This document shows positions 58,630-64,000 of a stretch of 64,000 bases of DNA, in pieces. A model generated the notes under the pieces. It searched no databases. It saw nothing but the letters and a program-made list of their open reading frames with translations, and was not told where the DNA came from. Every line of letters begins with the position of its first letter. Position 1 is the first letter of the stretch. This DNA comes from Oscillatoria sp. SIO1A7 (GTDB lineage: Bacteria; Cyanobacteriota; Cyanobacteriia; Cyanobacteriales; Laspinemataceae). Made by a program: the position numbers and the translations under genes. Where the stretch lies: the NCBI GenBank assembly GCA_010672965.1, contig JAAHFN010000019.1, positions 1 through 64,000 of the forward strand, read 5' to 3'.

Positions 58630-59952
58630 ATGACACAAACCGTAGAAGGCGATCGAATTGCCTACCGACATATTCAAGGAGATATTCCTCTAGACCTGGC
58701 AGATGGAACTTTTATTTCTATTACCAGAAACCCAGCGCTGAGGATTTATGCTCTGGGCTTTCAGCCAGCCAAATCAATACCAGAAATTCCCCGCTGGTTT
58801 TTGCATAAGTATGCCGGCGAGCCGAAAGTTGTCCTGGATCCGTTTGCTGGCTCTGGAACCACGATTATTGAGGCGCTGCAACAGAACTGTCCGGCTTATT
58901 GGCTGGACTATCACCCTCTTAGTCGTCTAATTTGTCGAGTTAAAACAACTGAGATTTCGCCGGAGGAGGTTTTAGAGGCAGCCTCAAAGACGATAGGCAA
59001 TGCAGCAGGTAGGGACAATGCGCCAACAACGGTAAATTTTAGCAACAAAGATTTTTGGTTCCAAAAACCAGTGCAAGAAGGACTGGAACTACTTAAGCAT
59101 TATATTCTCAAAGCTAGCCCGAGAAATCAGCCCTTGCTTTGGCTGGCTTTTGCCTCCACCGTGAGAAAAACTTCAAACATGAATGATGGGATGCTGCTTG
59201 CGGCTCGTCGCCCTCACATAGAGAAGATACCCGAAAGGTCTCGGGAGGATGTGCTTGAATATTTTAAGTTTTACGTTAATAAGGCTATAGAGGCTGCGGT
59301 AGAGTGGTATCCTTTTTTGCAAAAATCTAGAGGCGAGGCTAAGGAATTGCCTTTGGGAGATGCTAAAAGCCTGGATGGTCTTTTTCGCTGCGATGCGATC
59401 GCTACCTCTCCTCCTTATATCAATGCGATCGATTATGTCTGGGCTTCCAAATTTGAACTTCATTGGTTGGGACTGGTCAAAAATGACGCCGAGAGACTGG
59501 AGCTATATTCTAGGGAAATTGGAACGGAAAGAATTCCCAGAAAAGAATGTAAAGAGCTAGGTAAGACTGGGCATAGCTATCTAGATAGCTTAATAGAGGA
59601 TATTTATACCGGCAGGAAGTACAAAGCCAGTAGAGGTCAAAACGAATTGAGAGCGCGAGTGGTCTATAAGTATTTTACAGATATGAGAAACCACTTTATT
59701 TCTAGTTGGGCGCATTTGCGTTCGGGGGGATATTACTGTTTTTCTATCGGTGATGCGAGTCGGATTTGTGGAGTAGAAATTCCAGTTGCTTCGCTGCTGG
59801 CTGAAATAGCCTGCGAGTTAGGGTTTCGGGAAAAAGAGCGCTTTCACATTCTCTTGAAAAATCGCAGATTGAATATTCCCAGAAATGTCGATTGGGCGCG
59901 AACGATTAAACACGATACCACCATAGTATTGGAGAAGCCCGATGAATCCTAA
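58630..59952 (+). CDS. DNA methyltransferase (N6_N4 type), restriction-modification
   Basis: About 440 residues from the ATG at 58630; the ATG at 58615 lies in a CCCAATGCCC repeat. The SAM-binding motif I is LDPFAGSGTTIIEAL near 75. The catalytic motif IV is ATSPPYINAIDYV near 258, whose TSPPY form points to N4-cytosine (less often N6-adenine) methylation by family rules. Motif I comes before motif IV, with a long intervening region that could recognise DNA. The stop overlaps the start of a restriction-endonuclease-like gene, a typical type II pair. Confidence 0.88.
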   Translation: MTQTVEGDRIAYRHIQGDIPLDLADGTFISITRNPALRIYALGFQPAKSIPEIPRWFLHKYAGEPKVVLDPFAGSGTTIIEALQQNCPAYWLDYHPLSRLICRVKTTEISPEEVLEAASKTIGNAAGRDNAPTTVNFSNKDFWFQKPVQEGLELLKHYILKASPRNQPLLWLAFASTVRKTSNMNDGMLLAARRPHIEKIPERSREDVLEYFKFYVNKAIEAAVEWYPFLQKSRGEAKELPLGDAKSLDGLFRCDAIATSPPYINAIDYVWASKFELHWLGLVKNDAERLELYSREIGTERIPRKECKELGKTGHSYLDSLIEDIYTGRKYKASRGQNELRARVVYKYFTDMRNHFISSWAHLRSGGYYCFSIGDASRICGVEIPVASLLAEIACELGFREKERFHILLKNRRLNIPRNVDWARTIKHDTTIVLEKPDES

Positions 59953-60037
59953 TGAATTCAACAATTCTTTAGATGATATTCTGGAGGAGTATAAGCGTTT
60001 TCCGAAAAAGTTTTTGGCGAGGAATCTTCAGAGATAG
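59942..60037 (+). pseudogene. N-terminal piece of the endonuclease gene, ended by a frameshift
   Basis: An ATG at 59942 overlaps the methyltransferase stop by 11 bases and opens a 31-residue frame (MNPNEFNNSLDDILEEYKRF..). It ends at TAG 60035-60037. The -1 frame reads through from 59998 (SEKVFGEESSEIDDLM) into the ORF at 60046, so the intact gene would have been one protein of about 190 residues. The shift falls at a GAAAAAGTTTTTGG tract (60004-60017). One missing base, a sequencing error, or a programmed -1 shift would all explain it. Confidence 0.7.
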
Positions 60038-60045
60038 ACGATTTA

Positions 60046-60525
60046 ATGTTGGTCTTTGGATTAACTCAAGATATGAAGGCAGCCAATAAGCAATATTGGG
60101 GAACGCAGTTAGGACGTTGCTGGGAGAGGCTGGTAAAAGAATTGTGCAGGCAAAAATGCCATAATTTCAGGGAGGCGATTCGAGAAGGAAACGACGAGCT
60201 TTGCGACTTGGCGATCGGGGATGATGCGATTGATACCAAATACAGAGTTGGATCGGGAGATGCTGGAACTTTGAAGAAATTCAAACAGTACGGAGCTAAA
60301 TTACAAGAAAGGGATTTAAAACCAGTTATGCTAATCTTGCGAACTGACAACTTGCCGAATGCTATACGGGCTTGCGTATCTGGCGGTTGGACGGTAAAAA
60401 TTGGTATCGAAACTTACGAGTATCTTAGGGAGAGAACAGGAGTCAATTTGCAAGATTGGTTACAAAGTAGAAAAAATCGCTATGCTGTAGAGCCTCGATC
60501 TCGCCTGGGCGAGGAAAGGGTGTAG
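60046..60525 (+). CDS. Type II restriction endonuclease-like protein (PD-(D/E)xK), truncated 5' end
   Basis: 159 residues from the first ATG after the frameshift; no ribosome site is seen there, so translation from the true start at 59942 is expected in an intact allele. LCDLAIGDDAIDTKYRVGSG contains a candidate nuclease site: Asp in DLAIGDDA and the DTK triad (D-x-K). GRCWERLVKELCRQKC near the start resembles the first helix of such enzymes. It follows the methyltransferase directly, which implies a matching specificity. The C-terminus reaches into a GTGTAGGG repeat (GEERV). Confidence 0.7.
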   Translation: MLVFGLTQDMKAANKQYWGTQLGRCWERLVKELCRQKCHNFREAIREGNDELCDLAIGDDAIDTKYRVGSGDAGTLKKFKQYGAKLQERDLKPVMLILRTDNLPNAIRACVSGGWTVKIGIETYEYLRERTGVNLQDWLQSRKNRYAVEPRSRLGEERV

Positions 60526-60906
60526 GGTGTAGGGAATTGAAAATAGTTTTAAGTTTTGAGTTTTAAGTTTTAAATTAAAGAGCAACCTCGATAGAAAGTC
60601 AAAAGTCAAAAGTCAAAAGTCAAAATTCAAAACTTTCCCGGCTCTCCTTGTCCCCTAGTCTCCTTGTCCCCTTGTCTCCCGAAGCACCCCACACCCCACA
60701 CCCCACACCCCACACCTAGGGTGTTGACTCTGAAACTTTTCACGCCAATTGGTGACATCCGGGGATCGTTGCCGCTTGAAACCTGAAAGCACCTAAATGT
60801 AAGACTTTCCGGCTCCCGAAAGCGATCGCGAAAATAGGATGAAGTTTCCCTACACCCTACACCCTACACCCAACACCCTACCCCACACCCCACACACCAC
60901 ACCCTA
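60526..60906. repeat. Repeat-rich gap with interspersed element
   Basis: GTTTTAAGTTTTGAG, AAAGTCAAAAGTC and CCCCACACC units surround an interspersed element at 60720-60851 shared with 39151-39285. No gene was seen. Confidence 0.7.
60720..60851. repeat. Interspersed element shared with 39151-39285
   Basis: Shared blocks in order: GTGTTGACTCTGA, CTTTTCAC, GTGACATC, GACTTTCCGGCTCCCGAAAG and GATGAAGTTTCCC. Both copies lie in CACACC-repeat surroundings. Confidence 0.6.
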
Positions 60907-62736
60907 ATGACTAATATTGACAACAATAATCTACTGCTGAAACTTCTGCCACCGGATGCCAAGGTTATTCTGGAAATTGGCTGCGGCACCGGCAATACCG
61001 GAGAAGAGTATAAGCGTATAGCTCCCGATAGCGAATATATCGGTATAGAAAGAAATCCAGAGCGAGCCAAGCTGGCTGAAGAAAAACTCGATCGCGTTAT
61101 AGTCGGCGATGCAGTAGAAGTTTTAGCGACAAAACCTTCGTCGGAAGATGCCAGCAGCGCCATTGCAGAAAAATCGGTGGATTGCATAGTTTTTAATCGC
61201 ATTCTATCCCAGGTTGCCGACCCAGAAAAACTGCTAGCGCGATCGCAGGAATTGCTGCGGGAAAATGGCCAAGTTCTCGCCCTCGTTCCCAACGCCCAAC
61301 ATTGGCACCGAATTGTCAATCTGCTGCGAGGAGATGGGGGGAGATGGGGGGAGATGGGGGGAGATGGGGAGAGATGGGGAGAGATGGGGAGAGATGGGGA
61401 GAGTTCTCCAACTCCTCCCACACCTCCCACACCTCCCACCCTTCCCACCCTTCCCACACCTCCCACCCTTCCCACCCTTCCCACTCAACAACATTACTTT
61501 TTGCTCGACGAGATTAAAGCGCTATTTGCCCGGGCGGGATTGCTGGTTTACGAGATTCAGACTTTGGGCAGTCAAACTGAGGCTTTTGGAAAGTTCCAGA
61601 AAATAATGCAGCCGATAGTGCAAGGGTTGGCGATCGCTCCCAAAACTTTCGCAACCAAAACCGTAGCTCGGGAATATATAGTCCGCGCCATTAAAGCGGA
61701 GAAGCTGCCGCGACGGTTGTTAATCCAAACTTTGCTCGCCGCTCCGACTGGTTGCGATCGCGTTCGAGTTTACGAGCCAGACCGTTTCAGCGCCACTATC
61801 CCCGGAGTCAGAACTTTTTCCGAGGTCAAAGCTGCCAATCCTAATGCGGCAATGGCTGGAGAAGAAAAAGTATTTATCTGGCAGCGCTCTATTATGAAGT
61901 ATCCCAAATCGCTGGCTCAATTACAAGAACTGTTGCAGCGGGGCTATCTAATCGTGGCGGAAATCGACGACGATCCTTTGCGCCGTCCCGAATACGAGCT
62001 AAATAAGTTTCTTAGTTATCGAGGATGTCACTGCGTCCAAACTTCTACGGAACCTTTGGCAGAGTATTTGCGGCAACATAATCCTAATGTCGCCGTCTTT
62101 GGGAACCAGCTTGCCTATCTGCCGCCAGTGAAATTGGGCGATCGCGACACCGCAACCATATTTTTTGGAGCGCTGAATCGAGAGCAAGATTGGCAGCCGA
62201 TAATGCCGGCGCTAAACCGAGTGCTAAATCGAGTTTTGGCTAAAAACTCCGACCTAGTTCGCGTGCGAGTCATCCACGATCGCAAATTCTTTGACGCTCT
62301 GGAAATAGAAGCAAAAGAATTCGAGCCCTTTTGTCCCCCAGAAAGATATCGCGAAATCCTGTATGCTTGCAATATTGCCTTGCTGCCCCTGATTCCCAAT
62401 CGCGTCAATAGCATGAAGTCCGACCTCAAGTTTCTCGAATGCGCCGGTCACGGTGCCGCCGTCCTCGCCAGTCCCATCGCCTACGAAGATTCGATTGCCG
62501 ACGGAGAGACTGGTTTGATTTATAGAGATCCAGACGAATTTGAAGCAAAGCTAACGGAATTGATTGAAAATCGCGAGCTGCGGCAGCGACTTGCGGCGAA
62601 TGCCTACCAATGGGTAGCCGAAAACCGCTTGCTATCGCAACATTACCGCCAGCGTCGAGATTGGTATTTGCAAATGCTAGACGACTTGCCCCGCTTGAAT
62701 CAGGAATTGCGCGATCGCGTTCCCGAGCTTTTTTAG
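60907..62736 (+). CDS. Methyltransferase-glycosyltransferase fusion, paralogue of 47409-49325
   Basis: 609 residues. The N-terminal SAM methyltransferase (VILEIGCGTGNTGEEYKRIA, with GIERNPERAKLAEEKL) is followed near residue 138-198 by a repeat-derived stretch (GDGGRWGEMGGDGERWGE and [17 protein letters not shown]). The GT-like C-terminal half has [20 protein letters not shown], then [20 protein letters not shown], and ends [19 protein letters not shown]. It is colinear and largely identical with the 49325 gene. Predicted surface-glycan synthesis; donor and acceptor unknown. Confidence 0.88.
   Translation: MTNIDNNNLLLKLLPPDAKVILEIGCGTGNTGEEYKRIAPDSEYIGIERNPERAKLAEEKLDRVIVGDAVEVLATKPSSEDASSAIAEKSVDCIVFNRILSQVADPEKLLARSQELLRENGQVLALVPNAQHWHRIVNLLRGDGGRWGEMGGDGERWGEMGRDGESSPTPPTPPTPPTLPTLPTPPTLPTLPTQQHYFLLDEIKALFARAGLLVYEIQTLGSQTEAFGKFQKIMQPIVQGLAIAPKTFATKTVAREYIVRAIKAEKLPRRLLIQTLLAAPTGCDRVRVYEPDRFSATIPGVRTFSEVKAANPNAAMAGEEKVFIWQRSIMKYPKSLAQLQELLQRGYLIVAEIDDDPLRRPEYELNKFLSYRGCHCVQTSTEPLAEYLRQHNPNVAVFGNQLAYLPPVKLGDRDTATIFFGALNREQDWQPIMPALNRVLNRVLAKNSDLVRVRVIHDRKFFDALEIEAKEFEPFCPPERYREILYACNIALLPLIPNRVNSMKSDLKFLECAGHGAAVLASPIAYEDSIADGETGLIYRDPDEFEAKLTELIENRELRQRLAANAYQWVAENRLLSQHYRQRRDWYLQMLDDLPRLNQELRDRVPELF
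61325..61490. repeat. In-frame GAGATGGGGG and CCCACCCTT repeats
   Basis: Ten-base GGAGATGGGG units (61330-61403) followed by CACCTCCCA and CCCTTCCCA units (61413-61483) lie in the coding sequence. The paralogue has [18 protein letters not shown] in the corresponding place. Confidence 0.85.
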
Positions 62737-62936
62737 GGTGTGGGGTGTAGGGTGTGGGGTGTAGGGTGGGTAAAAGTGAAGAGTAAATCGGAGCCTTGTT
62801 TTCACTGTTCACTTTTCACTCTTCCCTACACCCCACACCCCACACCCTACACCCTAACTTTGTTTTCACTTTTCACTGTTCACTTTTCACTCTTCCCTAC
62901 ACCCCACACCCCACACCCTACACCCTAACTATTGCC
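62737..62936. repeat. GGGTGTGG repeats and CACTTTTCACTGTTCA units
   Basis: Two nearly identical CACTTTTCACTCTTCCCTACA...CACCCTA segments (about 62810-62855 and 62880-62925) separate the two glycan genes. They add a false 47-codon leader to the next frame. Confidence 0.75.
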
Positions 62937-63803
62937 ATGAAAATTTTATTTACTATTGCCCATTACTTTAATCCCGAAGGCAGCGGCAAGCACGGCTCTC
63001 TTAGTAAAGACCCGCGCCCGCGCCTGATTGCCTTGAGCAATTGCTTGAGTGCTTTGCGCGCAGCCTTTAATTCTTCGTCTCAATGCTGGATTGATATTGC
63101 TCAATGCCTTGGCCAACCAGCTAATCAGGGGCAAGCCTACGAAATTGATATAGTCGTCTGCACCACTCAAGACCGACATCTGATCGCCAAACTGCCAGTA
63201 CCCGCTAATTTCTATACTCACCATGCCACTAACGCCGAACCGATGATGTTGGGTTTTGAATGTCAGGCAGTGCTGCGAGATGCTTTGGGTAAGTATGACT
63301 ATTACTGCTACCTAGAAGACGACCTGGTTTTGCGAGACCCTTGGTTTTTTATCAAGTTAGGTTGGTTCAGCAAACAAGCCGGCGATCTAAATCTGCTCCA
63401 GCCCAACCGCTATGAAGTATCGCCCCAAAACCCAATTTGCAAAGCCTACATTGATGGCGATTTAATTCCTGAAGCTACTGCCCAATTCCAAAACGTGGCA
63501 GAGCAACCCGAACTAAAGGGCTTTATATTAGAACAGCCGGTTTTGTTCCGCCGCACCTATAATCCCCATTCTGGTTGCTATTTTCTGAATGCTAGACAAA
63601 TGGCCTACTGGGCGGGGCAGCCCTATTTTTTAGACCGCGATACGAGTTTTGTCGGACCCTTGGAAAGCGCGGCAACTCTGGGCATTATGAAAACTTTTCG
63701 AGCCTACAAGCCGGCTCCCGATCGTGCCGGATTTCTGGAAATTCAGCATTTCGGCAATGCTTTTATAAATTTGATTGGCTCCACGGTTCGCTTGGAAGAA
63801 TAA
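62937..63803 (+). CDS. Glycosyltransferase-like protein
   Basis: About 288 residues from the ATG at 62937; the frame opens at 62796 inside repeats. MKILFTIAHYFNPEGSGKHG and YDYYCYLEDDLVLRDPWFF show a nucleotide-sugar type fold with an EDD (DxD-like) motif near residue 125. LQPNRYEVSP and GCYFLNARQMAYWAGQP are the other conserved-looking blocks. I cannot name the family. Its position 200 bp after the MT-GT gene on the same strand suggests one surface-glycan unit. Confidence 0.75.
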   Translation: MKILFTIAHYFNPEGSGKHGSLSKDPRPRLIALSNCLSALRAAFNSSSQCWIDIAQCLGQPANQGQAYEIDIVVCTTQDRHLIAKLPVPANFYTHHATNAEPMMLGFECQAVLRDALGKYDYYCYLEDDLVLRDPWFFIKLGWFSKQAGDLNLLQPNRYEVSPQNPICKAYIDGDLIPEATAQFQNVAEQPELKGFILEQPVLFRRTYNPHSGCYFLNARQMAYWAGQPYFLDRDTSFVGPLESAATLGIMKTFRAYKPAPDRAGFLEIQHFGNAFINLIGSTVRLEE

Positions 63804-64000
63804 GTTCTTAGCTTAAGAGTTCTTAGCTTGAGAGTTTTGAGTTTTGAGACGCTATTGTTGGCTATTGTTGGGTTTCGTTCCCGGGCCCAACCTACTCTGC
63901 GTAGGACGGGCTTCCGAAAAGTCCCTACCTGGCGCTTCGGACAGACGCTATTGTTGGCTATTGTTGGGTTTCGTTCCTGATGCTGTTGGCGAAATATTTC
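63804..64000. repeat. Terminal repeats (GTTGGCTATTGTTGGGTTTC)
   Basis: CTTAGCTTGAGAGTT units and GCTATTGTTGGCTATTGTTGGGTTTCGTTCC units, related to the inverted repeat at 27631-27700, continue to the window edge. No gene was seen. Confidence 0.65.

Overview
The window reads as chromosome from a filamentous, Oscillatoriales-type cyanobacterium. This is inferred from very frequent HIP1 octamers (GCGATCGC), cyanobacterial families (a DUF3007 protein, an Npun_F0813-like protein, a GH57/DUF1957 enzyme, a group-2 RpoD-like sigma factor), and intergenic space filled with 7-8-mer short tandem repeats and small inverted-repeat elements. No rRNA, complete transposase or phage module was seen.

Layout. 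0.2-4.4 kb: a giant TPR-CHAT protein with an inverted-repeat element inserted in frame. 5.19-5.47 kb: a stand-alone candidate structured RNA ending in a strong terminator. 6.2-9.9 kb: an HlyD-like adaptor and an M50-type membrane metalloprotease with PqqD-like segments. 10.9-15.8 kb: a minus-strand redox block (SDR, peroxiredoxin, pirin, cytochrome b561-like, MOSC, FMN reductase). 16-20.7 kb: an HTH protein with a highly acidic middle, two paralogous multi-pass membrane proteins and a conserved hypothetical. 21.1-21.8 kb: tRNA-Arg, tRNA-Thr, tRNA-Tyr. 21.9-29.3 kb: CNNM-type protein, SDR, TrkA-N channel-like protein, ferredoxin-MBL protein, amidase. 29.5-31.3 kb: an internally duplicated small protein, a three-repeat CRISPR-like array without cas genes, and a small membrane protein. 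31.6-44 kb: ilvC, a Gly-rich hydrophobic protein, amidohydrolase, HEAT-repeat protein, iron-type alcohol dehydrogenase, DUF3007, a PiT phosphate transporter and a GH57 enzyme. 44.6-47.1 kb: sigma factor and an unknown 292-aa protein. 47.4-63.8 kb: surface-glycan type genes (two paralogous methyltransferase-glycosyltransferase fusions, a GT4-GT2 fusion, a glycosyltransferase-like protein) interspersed with a cupin, a phospholipase D-like lipoprotein, a zinc-ribbon/RelE-like protein, a cysteine desulfurase and a DNA methyltransferase beside a frameshifted restriction-endonuclease-like gene.

The most unusual feature is how much repeat DNA has entered coding sequence. The CHAT gene, the PiT gene, the GT4-GT2 gene and one methyltransferase-GT gene all carry intergenic-type repeats in frame, apparently at domain linkers or loops, and the cysteine desulfurase ends in repeat-derived residues. 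At least five families of short inverted-repeat elements (MITE-like) are scattered through the gaps. Candidates for a new system are the structured RNA at 5.2 kb, the metalloprotease/adaptor pair, the orphan CRISPR-like array next to the duplicated small protein, and the structured non-coding tract at 55 kb. All functional statements rest on motif recognition by eye; no database search was possible.
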